A stretch of DNA of 64,000 nucleotides, taken from contig JAHBBC010000017.1 of the NCBI GenBank assembly GCA_019915015.1, positions 1,054,001 to 1,118,000 on the forward strand. The letters run 5' to 3'. Both the position numbers and the translations under genes were made by a program. Numbering within the stretch: position 1 is the stretch's first letter; each line of letters starts with the position of its first letter. Below the pieces are notes generated by a model. The model had not been told where the DNA came from and did not search any database. It worked only from the letters and a program-made list of their open reading frames with translations. Source of the DNA: Auriscalpium vulgare (taxonomy: Eukaryota > Basidiomycota > Agaricomycetes > Russulales > Auriscalpiaceae). This document shows positions 13,301-23,376 of the stretch, one piece after another.

Positions 13301-13872
13301 CTCCAGTTCCCTAGTGAATAAGCATAGTGATCAGTGTTCTGTGTGATTCCACCAAGGCTGACAAGAGTTTGGAGGTGAACATACTGGGGCCACAGTTCCA
13401 AAGTATGCTGCAGATCTGGAGGAACTGTCCAGCTATGATCTTTAGCATAAGTAGTAGCCTCTTCCAGAAGTCTGGCTAGCTCTGATATTCTGTAATTCAT
13501 CTCATACAATTGAGCCTTGTTGACATTCAGTGTCTGTGGTACTAACTATCAGTGATCTGAGGCATGACTGGGTAACTGAGGGGAAAACATACATCACTGA
13601 TCATGATGACTCTCAGTAGTACCCCAGCAGCACCCTTGATGTAGGGCACTTGCACACTGAGTTCACCAATCTCCCGCAAAAGTGCAAGGGATGTGACAAG
13701 GGTAGCTCTGGTTTGCGATGGATTTTCATGAGATGACTGATCGCCTTTGATAAGGATCATGATGAGCATGGAATGGCTTCTGATACTCCAGCAACTCACT
13801 GTCAGTGGATGGGACTTTGTGTTGTTTCAGTCTCAAGAGGAGCGCCTGCACGATGATCTTGGATGTTTGCAT
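10397..13872 (-). CDS. NLR-like STAND NTPase with TPR array (NLR-A)
   Basis: ATG at 13872. Exons read 13872-13800, 13744-13593, 13533 to about 13395, at least one more near 13310-13220, then one long exon 12938-10397. The N-terminal exons give an Ala/Leu-rich helical domain with PYIKGAAGVLLR, followed by VPPDLQ; this matches the MLKL/HeLo-like helical domain that precedes NB domains in many basidiomycete NLRs (inference). The main exon opens with FYGRDSHM, then P-loop GAGGIGKTT, Walker B LLCLDNFE, sensor-1-like VITMRG and a GLPLA motif. About ten 40-residue TPRs follow (WIDLGQVYR, ALEIFTKS, LGKVHLELKEFETALDFYQQ, IAICEK-type). Likely role: cytosolic non-self recognition or regulated cell death. 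The gene is clearly AT-richer (about 40% GC in sampled lines) than its neighbours. No lesion is seen. Confidence 0.85.
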
Positions 13873-16800
13873 GGTCGTCGTTGATGTCGAAGAGGCGTGA
13901 AAAAAAGGGCGTTGTTTGCGGCAGTGTTTGCGGGCTGCACCGCCACCCGGAACTCCGCTGCACGTCATCAGTACTCTCTACCGCTTCAAGGCGCTTGCGC
14001 TCGTTGGCCGAAGATATCGAAAACGTTGAGGCCATGATGCATGACGATCAGTCGATGAAGCACACAAGCCCAGTCTTGCACCCGCCCCTTGTGGTTAACG
14101 CGTCACGGTTCCAGCAACTCCTCGTATAGGAAGCGACAAGCACACGCCGTAGTCGGTTCTGGCTACGTGGTACCTGCGACGTACGTGTCTAGAAATTGTT
14201 TTGGTCATCCCACCCACTCGTCGTGCATGCATATACCCTGCCCACCGCCAACCAGATACTGACGTGTACTTATTTCTATCAAGTTGGCACGCGACCCGCC
14301 GATGATTGCATATGCAGGGCGCGCACTTTTTGTATCCGAGTCGCCCATCCCCAGCCGCCCCCGCCCACATCGAATCGACCCCGGTCGCCTTCCCCAGCTC
14401 GCTCCCAGTGGTCATCGTCGACCGCGCTGTTTCCCCGGCGGAAACGGCTCCCTCCGCCCTCCACCTTCAGTCCCGCGGTCACGGCCAGCGAGAGTTCAGC
14501 ATCTTCCTTGATGTCCAGCGCTACGCGGCCCTCGTACGTCGTCGAGCTGCGACTGTCCGCCGTTTCCTGACCAGTACTCCATAGCATCATCGTCCTACTA
14601 TTAATGCTCGAGCTCGTCCTCGACTTCGACGCGCAGACCGGGTTGTTTCGCACTGCGCACGAAGAGACGGATCGCCAATGCCACCTTCTGGAGTACCGAA
14701 CAGTCTCGGGATGTGGACGCCAGCGATCTGCGCGGCACCCTTCATATCGCGACAAAAAGCTCGGCGATGTACCGAAGATGGTCAATCAAGGGAGCTGACG
14801 CGTGCCGACAATGCGACGCCTTCACCTCAGTCCACCCATTCCCAGGCATCGAGCGCTTCGCGCTACAGCCCCAGGTCAGACCAACTGATCGGTCGCATGG
14901 ACGTTCTTTCCCGGTGGTCGCTGACCACAACCTGCGGTTTCATGCCGGTTCCTCCACGATCAAAGAAGATGTCTTCGACCCCAGGGCCCACAGTGCCCAC
15001 TAGCTTCACTCGAGTCCCATCCCAAGTCACCTATGTCTTCGGACGCCAGGATTGTGCTTGTAGACGAGCTCTGCGAGCGGATCGCCAGTCTCGGGTGGAA
15101 CCGCGCTGATGACGGGCGTAGCATCGAAGATCTTGAGGACGCACTGGGGCGTATGGGGCGGCGATGGAGCAGGCGCGGGAGGATGTGGACACGCTCGCCC
15201 GGGCGTTTTGTCAGCCCCCTTGATAACGTCATGTCACTGAAGCAGAGCAAGAAATGCCGAGGAAGACGGAGTGAAGCTATGTAGAAGAACAAGGTAGAGA
15301 GCTTCCGAAAACCATTTGACGATGCAGAACTAGGCTCGTGCAGGATTTTCTTTTCCTGTAGGCGAGAAGGAAATACCCCCTTTGGGGAGGATGCTGCGAT
15401 CGCGAAGGACTGGATGGCCGCGAGGAAGCGCGACGGGTACGTCTTCTTTTTTCCATCATGTGTTTTTCGGGGCTTACGCATGTCTGTCGCAGTCCAAACT
15501 GTTGCGTCAAATCCGCCCAGCGGGTTGTTGTCGCTCGGTTTCTATTCAAGCTTTAATTTCCGAGCTGGAACTCCTCTGCATAGGCTGATGGATGCCCATC
15601 GCCGCCCGCCATCGAGGCTCCGGGCACAAATTCTGGAGCCTACGGTCGCCACCTTTCTGCAGCACATCCAAATACCTTTTGACGGCATCATCGCGTCGTA
15701 TACCTTCTGCCTTCTGCTGTCAAAGCCCGTCAACATCAGGCCTCATCTCCGAAGACTCGATCGCATGGCTACGATTGCATCGCTTTGCTTCCCTCCCTAC
15801 CGTCGCCATTCTGCACCGCATTCAGTGGGTCCGTGAACCTGGAAAGCAATGGAGCGCGCCCGATGGATGAGTTGGAGCTTATCCCGGTGAGTTGGCTCGT
15901 CCTACTCGACTGGAGCACTTCGTTGCGTACCCACATTGCGCTAGGCCAATGGCTCGTATGCGCAACGCTTCTAGTCCGTCTATATGTGACATCCCACGAG
16001 ATCTATCCACTCACTTGACCATTGTCTGCAGATACCGCTCTCGCTCATCCATCTGAGGCGCATACGTGGTCAGAGTTCACAGCGGGTGCTCAATCAGACG
16101 CGACCAGCAGCCTCGGGCCCCGCAAGTCCAGTTGGATCTGGCCAGCGCAACCACGGCCGATCTTTCTCTTTCTCCTTGCCCATATTACGTGTCTCCCTAC
16201 AACACGAGGTCTTCGTTCATCGGCCGCACGTTTCATTCTCCCGAATCTGTCTTCGGAGGTAGGATTTGATGGACTACGCCCGCTGAGCAGCTTCATTTGA
16301 AGGCATCTCCTCCATCGCATCGTCGTCGTCCTCAATCCACGCCCGCCCGCGCGCTTCGCGCCCTGCGTCGTGTTCTGGCCGAGCCACTGCCTCGTCAGCT
16401 ACCCCGTATGTCCTCTCCTGTTGCCGTTCACACGCAGAGAGAGATGCTGATGTGTGTCCTGCAGTATCTGTCCATCCTCAATACGTGTAATTGCGGGCCG
16501 ATAGAGCGCCATCTCTGCTTCTCCGTACGTGCGCCACCTTGCACATAATCTGCAGCTCGTTGACTTTCTAAAGACGCAGAGGGCGGGCAGCGGCTATTCG
16601 ACTCATCTCGAGCATCATGCAGGCCGAGCGTATCACACTGCTGCACTCCGGCGAACCTGCTCAACGTTCTGGGCACGCGTGCAACGGTGAAAGATGCGGC
16701 GCGGCTGAGACTTGAGCACAGGCAGCGGCGCTCATCCAATCCAGCTGCTCGTCGATGGTACGAGTTCCTCACTATTCCGCTATCTCTCAGCTGACCGCGT

Positions 16801-17614
16801 CTTTGGACTTAACGCAGGTTAGCCTTGCTCATGTGTGTCAAGAGTCAAGATTATCGCAGCAGCAACAGGCTGTGCGCCACGCCTTCAATACGGGACGCAC
16901 CGCTGCCTGCAGCTTCCCCGGGGACACCGCTCCGACTCTACAGCGCTTCACCTGCCAGTCAGCTGAACATATATGCGCGCCGCCCAACCTCTCGTCTCCC
17001 AGCTCCGGCTGCACCGTCCGCGGACAATGCCCTATGCCAAGCTCGCCGTGCACACACCGAGGCGTTGGATGGCCTTCGATGGCGCGTAGCAGGGCGTGCT
17101 ATCAACGTGCCTCGCCGTAGGCCGTGCCGCCACCCGACAGGTGGGGGGTTGTCGCAGCGGAATCCACCTATCAGATGTACAGTCCGCGCGCAATCGCCAC
17201 GCACAAATTATCGCCTACCGACACTGAATACACTTCTGCGTTCTCGTCCGTCCCCCGGCATCTCCATGCGCATACACCTGCCTCAACCTGCGCCACGTCG
17301 AGGCGCACGTCTCTCGACTTGGGCGAGGCTGCGACTGCCGGCGTGCGGCACGTTCGCGCTCAATATGCCACGGATAGATGAGATCGCGGCGTATGGGAGG
17401 ATGTAGGCGCGGGGGCTGCACTGCGCCATAGTTTGGAGCGCTCGGGATTTGTTGGTCGTGATTTTTCAGGTACAGCTTGGCACAGATACTTTTCAATAAA
17501 CCAGGGCAATACATTGTTTCTCTGCGCAGATAGTGGACGGCATGAGGTAGACTACGGTACACAGAGATCTGAAGGGGTCGTACGACCGCGCGATCATACT
17601 CCCATTTCTTCGGC
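13873..17614. other. GC-rich region without a confident gene
   Basis: Several overlapping frames exist but none can be assigned a family. A minus-strand stretch at about 14900-15030 (KLVGTVGPGVEDIFFDRGG) looks coding. On the plus strand, three well-formed introns (16406-16464, 16525-16579, 16758-16817; each GTAYGT or GTACGA to GCAG, with CTGAC/TTGAC-type branch sites) suggest a multi-exon gene. Its last open exon runs 16818-17406, but no single frame stays open through all the exons, so it may be decayed. 17216-17400 is duplicated at 18910-19095. Confidence 0.3.
17216..17400 (+). repeat. about 185 bp imperfect direct repeat, copy A
   Basis: It shares CCGACACTGAA, CATGCGCAYACRCYTGCCTCAA, CTGCGCCACGTCGARGCGCAC, GGCTGCGACTGCCGGCGTGCG and GATCGCGGCGTAYGGGAGG, in the same order and orientation, with 18910-19095. 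The two copies flank the LysM gene and suggest a local segmental duplication. Neither copy has a recognisable product. Confidence 0.7.
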
Positions 17615-18347
17615 TCAGTCTTGGTCGCAAAGCGGGTCGGACTCGTTTCCTGGGAAGCAATCGTCCGTGCTCACGCAGTACTGAAGGCGGCGGCGTCAGA
17701 AAGGGCCCGCATGATATCACAGCCACTCACTGGGCTCCCCACTACGAGGTTGTCACATGCACTGTCGACGTTATCGTTGAGCTCTTAGAATTCCGCGATG
17801 GTGATGTTTGAGGCCGCGACGATTGGCACGCAAGACGTCCCAGTCGCGGTGACGTCGACCGTGCAAACTGGAGTAAACACTTTGAATCTTGTGAGCACAA
17901 CATGCCCGCCTTCCGTGCCTATACCACTTACACGCTATGCAAATGGATTGTCCGGGAGTAAGAGAGTTGCCTAGAGAGCCAAAGATCAGTCCTCGTCGTG
18001 CATGTGCATAGCGTCAAATATCTCACATTGAATGCCCGGGTTGAGCGACTGAAGCTTCGAAGGGGTGACCCCTGACCATGAGTAGATGTGCTGCACGTGT
18101 CGCCTGTCCTGCACAGAGGAAAAGCTGTCAACCACGACCCATCCAGAACCCTTCCACCACGCAAACATACGATATTCTGTACAATTCTGGGAGACAGTGA
18201 GTCAGTGTGCAGCCCAGGGAAGTGTGCCAGTGCTGCGTCGTAGCACTCACCATCGCGCGTCGACCGGGGTCCGGCAGCCTCCACGCTGGTGAGTGACATC
18301 GCACAGAGGAAGACGGATAGCAAGACGGCAGGAGCAGGAGTGAACAT
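17615..18347 (-). pseudogene. two-LysM secreted protein gene, reading frame broken
   Basis: ATG at 18347 starts a signal peptide (MFTPAPAVLLSVFLCAMSL, Ala-X-Ala cleavage region). Six exons fit: 18347-18251, 18186-18171, 18108-18027, 17970-17942, 17867-17731, 17680-17615; introns are 50-75 bp. LysM1 spans exons 2-4: YRISTGDTC, then GVTPSKLQSLNPGIQC, then LTPGQSICI. After GDTC the frame must shift by one base (near 18090) to reach the rest of the domain. An alternative acceptor 5 nt downstream keeps the frame but removes GDTC. LysM2 spans exons 5-6: TSCVPIVAASNITIAEF, then ELNDNV, CDNLVVGS, YCV. A TAA at 17787-17785 sits between AEF and ELN. LysM proteins bind chitin outside the cell, and fungal LysM effectors mask chitin. 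The lesions suggest a pseudogene; sequence error is the alternative. The tail ends in DPLCDQD at a TGA (17617-17615). Confidence 0.75.
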
Positions 18348-20640
18348 GATGAAAACGAGATGCGAAAGTGGGTCGGTGAGCTCTACAGAGAGTGACGAGG
18401 GTATCAATACCGAGTCACATTGAGCATGCTTCAAACGAAAGCCGGACACCGCGTGAGGAGGACTCCGAATCCTCCGAAGGTTATGGCGAAGGATGCACGC
18501 ATGGTCGAAGAGACAAGGCAGTAACCCGCATGACAATAGGCTTCTGCGCGTCACGATTGCGAAGACGCGATCCATGTAGACCCATCTTGCGGGGATGATT
18601 AATCCAATTATATTTGTGCTGACGCCAGATCGCCGTCATTCACGTCGGAAAATCACCACTGATGGAGTGTATGGTCGTGGCCGTCATGCGCTCGCGGACT
18701 CGGGGGAAGGGGTGCTCACACGAGTTCTGATGCGTCCGAGAGTATGGCAAGCCATGTGGTGGCCACATATATGCATGGGGAAGCTGGTCGGGTCTGTACG
18801 AAGCGAGAGCTACATGATGTGGGCGAAGTTGAAAAGCTAAAGCCGCGACTCAGAGGCCGCGAGCTGTCCGCCACCGCGTCGGCACAGGCCCACGCCGGCC
18901 CCACGCACAGCGGCTCATCGCCGACACTGAACACCTTTTCGCATCTCTTGCGTCCGACGGATCTTCATGCGCACACGCTTGCCTCAAATCTCCAGCTGCG
19001 CCACGTCGAAGCGCACGACAAACGCACGGCCTGTGCGGCATGTGTCCCTCGACTTGGCTGCGACTGCCGGCGTGCGATCGCGGCGTACGGGAGGGTGCGG
19101 GGGCAATCCTTAGCGGTGGAACGACTGTCTTCTGCGCAAGGTCGGCAACGGAGACTAGGGGCAATCGAGGTGGTGACGATGGGCATGTGCGTTGGCTATC
19201 TCCACCCCTTCGACGACGCCGCTGACCTCTCTCTCAAACAGGTCGTGCTCGAACGATACCACGTCTTCCTTCTTGCCTTCCCGTTCAATCACCACTGATT
19301 TACTCTCTCGACTCGCGTATGACACCTTAATCCGTTCATACGGCGCGTCCACATTGGTGCTTCGTGGTCCTCTCGCGTCTCAGTTTGGCAGCCAAGTGCT
19401 AGTACTTCAACCCCGGGTTGCTACTCTCACCGCCGGCGGATCACGCAAAATCAACCACGGTCATCGCATGGCGAGAGGCGGGCTGTCGAGGCTTCAGACA
19501 AGCAGAACTCGCGGTTCTTCTTGTCGCGGCGTCAGCACCTGATGGGCACCCACCGGATTTTATGGCGGACTGCATGAGTCAAACGTGTATGATCAGCGTG
19601 CGGGCTGCTGAAAACGAAGGTGCGTACAGTTGCTATGCTACTTCATCCTAGTCTTCGTGCTCATAAAGCGCGTGCAGCGTGGCAAGCACTCGACGGTTCA
19701 CTGTGGACGCGTTGATTGCATACAAGCCTTCCTTTCGCTTCGGCAATCGAGTTCTTCAGGATCACAACAGCGAAGGGCCCCGGAAGACCGTCGACACTGC
19801 TCACTGCTATCCCAGCAAACTTTCGCAGTCACCTTTGTCAGCACTTAACGCCTCTTTGAAGCCGTTTTCCTGCTTCCGTCATCCCCCCGTCCATTTTGCA
19901 GGGCCATGCAAAAGGTTGCAGTTTTCCGGGAGGAGCGCGCAGACACGATGACGCCGTTCACGAGAAGACCCACGGGGTGCCGGTCCCAGTGCTCGCCGGG
20001 CGGTGTGGACGCGGGCGGGACCACCGCTGTATTGGTTCCTGCTCCGTCGGTCATCGAGGCGATTCGAACGCATGGCAAACCAGAAGTCCTGCCTGTTTCA
20101 GCGCGGAGCCGCACCACGGAAGCTACCCTCAGCGCAATACCCCGCATACGCAGCTCTACCCTACCTTGGCGCTGCCCTACATTGCCCCACTTCTTGCTCT
20201 GGACTTTGGATGCCTCGCAGTCACCTTGCTCGCCCAGGTCTCTCCTGGTCTCAGAGTCATAATGCCAATGCTTTCGCACGCCCCTGGAGGCGTGTTTCGA
20301 GCTTTGGCGCCCCCGAATGCAATTTGCTCGTCATGTCGCACGTATAGTGCGACTCCTAGTATCTGTCCTTTCGGTAATCTCTCTCTCTTTTTTCATCATG
20401 CATCCAATGCAGCTCACATCTGTCGTCTCGACAGTATCATAATACGGGTACGGAGCTCACAGCGGGGAAACAGCGGAAGAGCTCTCGGCATCTCGGTATC
20501 GGCACCACCGCCCGACCGGCCCGCAAGTTGACGGCCGGGATTACCCTCATCCTGCGTCAACGACTGGCTCGCCTGTCGCGCTCGGCACAGGCGGGAGGAA
20601 GATGTAACAACTCACTGTGCCGACGCCGTGCTCATTATCG
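18348..20640. other. upstream region and unassigned GC-rich sequence
   Basis: This includes the likely LysM promoter (18348-18600), repeat copy B, and coding-like fragments without a family. The clearest fragment is a minus-strand frame at about 19195-19370 (RIKVSYASRESKSVVIERE, then EHDLFEREVSGVVEG). A GTG precedes it, but no ATG and no partner exon were confirmed. The frames at 19845-20530 overlap on both strands and cannot be resolved. Confidence 0.3.
18910..19095 (+). repeat. about 185 bp imperfect direct repeat, copy B
   Basis: Direct-orientation partner of 17216-17400, with roughly 75-80% identity by eye. It lies about 560 bp upstream of the LysM start codon. Confidence 0.7.
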
Positions 20641-20647
20641 TATAAAA
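20641..20647 (+). promoter_or_regulatory. TATA box of the MFS gene
   Basis: TATAAAA lies 57 bp upstream of the MFS ATG at 20704, preceded by GC-rich sequence. The spacing suits a short 5' leader. Confidence 0.5.
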
Positions 20648-20703
20648 GGTCGCGCTGCGCCAAGCATCCCATCTGGTTCTACCCTTTCCTCTTCCAATCT
20701 GCC

Positions 20704-22912
20704 ATGGCCTCTTTGCCGTCTCTTCCCAAGATGTCTCCATCACACCAACATCAACACCACCACCACCACCACCACCACCATGATGCCCACCCCCAACTTC
20801 ACTCACTAGAATCCTCTCCGACGGCAACGCTCCATGACGGACACCCAGGGCAGCCCACCATACCGCTTAGTCACATCACCACAAGCCCCGATCTCAGCTA
20901 TCCCTTCCAGACGACCGATGCTCTACGCGTTGGCATCACCGACGAGTACCGTGAGGTCAGCGAAAAAGGCACCGTGCCCCTCCGCGGCGCGCTGCGTCGT
21001 GCGCCGTCGCGAAAGGCACAGGATCCGTCGGACCCAGAGAAGGGGCTCAAGGAAATCGAGCTTGTCGTGTTCAAGCCCAACGATCCTGAAGACCCGCGTA
21101 ACTGGTCGAATCTGCATAAGTGGGGTGAGTCACTCTGGCTGATGGCATAGCGGTCGTTGAAGCTGACTGCGCTTTCATGTAGTGGTCACTGCGATCGTCG
21201 CGATGGCGGTGGTGTCGGTCGCGTTCGGTAGTGCAATTGTGACCGGCGATTTTCATGACATAGAAGATCAGTTTGGTGTCAGCCAAACCGTCGTGGCGCT
21301 GAGTGTGTCGCTGATGGTCTGTGGGTTCGGGTGCGTACAGTTCTTCTTCGTCCCGTCCTTTACTTACTATCTCCTCCGTCACCAGTGTCGGCCCTCTCAT
21401 TTGGTCGCCCCTTTCAGAACTCTAATGGCCGTCGACCCCTCTGGATCTTTCCCTTCTGGCTCTACGTCAGTACGTACCTACCTCTCTCACCGAATGCGCG
21501 CGACCGTCTCATCTTACCTTGCCAGTATTCAACATTCCGTGCGCTCTCGCACCCAACATCGGTGCCCTCCTTTCCTGCCGGTTCCTCTGCGGCTTCTTCG
21601 CAAGCACCGCGCTTACGCTCGCTGGCGGCGCAATCAGCGACATCTGGGACAACAACGAGCGTGGCTTTGCTATCGCTCTGTTTGCCGCTGCACCGTACGG
21701 TGGGCCCGTCCTCGCGCCGATCGTTGGTGGCTTCGTTGGCGAAACTGTTGGCTGGCGGTGGATGATCTGGGTCAACATGATTTTCGCGGGAGTGATGTGA
21801 GTGAATGTCACGTTGTGTGCTGCACGGATATAGTGCTGACTGCTGTTCAGAGCCACCTTGCTTGCTTACGTTGATCCCGGAGACGTACGCGCCCGTCATT
21901 CTGCGCCGCAGGGCAGAGAAAATGCGTGAAGAAACGGGCAGCGATATCTACAAGACGGAACAAGAGCTCTTCCTCCGTCCTTTCGGGGACCTCCTCCTTG
22001 AGACGCTCGTTCGGCCCTTCGGTAAGCCCTCCCAGCACGATGTTTGCGAACTGAGTACTCACTCTCGTCGCAGCGATGCTTTTCACCGAGCCCATCCTGC
22101 TCCTCATGTCCCTCTACATATCCATGATCTACGGCCTCCTCTACGCCTTCTTCTTCTCCTACCCCATCGTCTTTGGCGAAGGATACGGGTTCAACGACGG
22201 CATGGTCGGCCTCACGTTCTGCTCCGTGCTCGTCGGTGTCGCACTGGCACTGCTTGTCACGCCCTGGCTCGAAGGCCTTTACCAAAAGCAGACTGCGCAG
22301 AAGGGCAAGCCCGAGCCGGAAGACAGACTGCCGGGTATGATGCTGGGGGCGCCGTGGATACCTATCTGTACGCCAACCACCTCATTCGCGTCGCCATGAG
22401 ATCACGAATCTGATACATATCGCGTTCATTCAGCGCTCTTCATCTTTGGGTGGACGTCGCCCCCGATTGTCGAGGCCGTCGGCGCGCGCTGAGTCGGGCC
22501 CTGCATGTCTGGCATCCCATTCGGATTCGGCATGGTCGTCGTGTACTTCAGCGCCAATGCGTACCTCATCGACACGTTTTCCGCACATGTCGCGTCTGCG
22601 CTCGCGGCGAAAACGGTTGTACGGAGCGGGCTCGGCGCTGCGATGCCCTTGTTTGTTGGTGAGTCTCGCCGCCTCGTCCTGGACTGCCGTTCGGTGCTGA
22701 CTCTTCGTGCGTTTTGTAGTGCCGATGTTCCATAATCTGGGCAACGAGTGGGGTGCTTCTCTGCTTGCATTCCTGTCGCTAGCAATCGTACGTGGCTTCG
22801 CACTAGTACACGTATCGCTCGCTGACGTGCCTTCTAGTTGCCCATACCCTACCTCTTCTACTTTTACGGAAAAGGCATTCGTGCTCGCTCGTCGCGCGCA
22901 TCCGCCGCATAG
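20704..22912 (+). pseudogene. MFS drug/H+ antiporter-type transporter (DHA1), disrupted
   Basis: ATG at 20704. Nine exons join cleanly: 20704-21124, 21183-21330, 21386-21469, 21526-21796, 21851-22021, 22074-22367, 22434-22658, 22720-22797, 22838-22912. The product would be a 12-helix plasma-membrane exporter. It has PEDPRNWSNLHKW before helix 1, GVGPLIWSPLSEL followed by GRRPLW (the MFS A-motif region), GWRWMIWVNMIFAG, PETYAPVILRRRA and the C-terminal helices SGIPFGFGMVVVYF and LPIPYLFYFYGKG. Three lesions are visible: an extra base giving TAA at 21423-21425 between SEL and GRRP; an extra base near 21870 just before PETY; and TGA at 22490-22492 where this family normally has Trp. The cytosolic N-terminus carries a natural poly-His run encoded by a CAC microsatellite. 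Substrate unknown. Confidence 0.8.
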
Positions 22913-23068
22913 ATGTCATAGATTCCTAGACCGTCACGACGACACGTAGACATCACACTTATGGGCTGGAAAAGGCATTCGCGACTCGTCGCGCGCATGT
23001 GCCACATATATTTCATAGATTCATGACAACACGCAGACATCATCACGCTTACGGACATCCTGCATACC
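22870..23068 (+). repeat. tandem duplication of about 100 bp at the MFS 3' end
   Basis: AAAAGGCATTCG, then CGTCGCGCGCAT, CATAGATTC and CGTAGACATCA recur about 100 bp apart (near 22870 and 22972). The first copy contains the MFS stop codon; the second is diverged. Confidence 0.65.
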
Positions 23069-23376
23069 ACATAGCCAATGCTTTAAACATACCCTTCCAT
23101 ATAAATCTATTCCTCACTTGCTTACATTGAATTTAAACTCCTTTCCTTTCACTTCGGCCGGGGCATTTAGGACGTTGTTTGTCTATCCGGAGTGCGGGAT
23201 GCACATGATGGACAGTAATGAATGTTACTGTGAATACAGAGTATATATTGTCGAACCAAGACGGGCGGTGCAAATGGTGCTGGTCCTGTGGACGAGCGAT
23301 CCACTGCGAAGGAGTCGGCGCGGCGCGGCGGCGCCGGCCGTTCAGCTAGCTCGAACCGGCGTCTCGAAAAAAATTT
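22913..23376. other. intergenic between MFS and F-box genes
   Basis: It holds the second copy of the 100 bp duplication and the probable promoter of the F-box gene. From about 23260 a Gly/Arg/Ser-rich frame leads into the F-box gene, but its start codon is not certain. Confidence 0.3.

Noticed and set aside
13802..14035. ATG at 14035 as the NLR-A start
   Set aside because: Its frame does not splice into the exon carrying the PYIKGAAG domain, whereas the ATG at 13872 does and matches the structure of NLR-B.
15542..16018. A second LysM gene at 15.5-16.7 kb predicted from the flanking duplication
   Set aside because: No GDTC, SLNPGI or PGQ-type motif could be found in any frame there.
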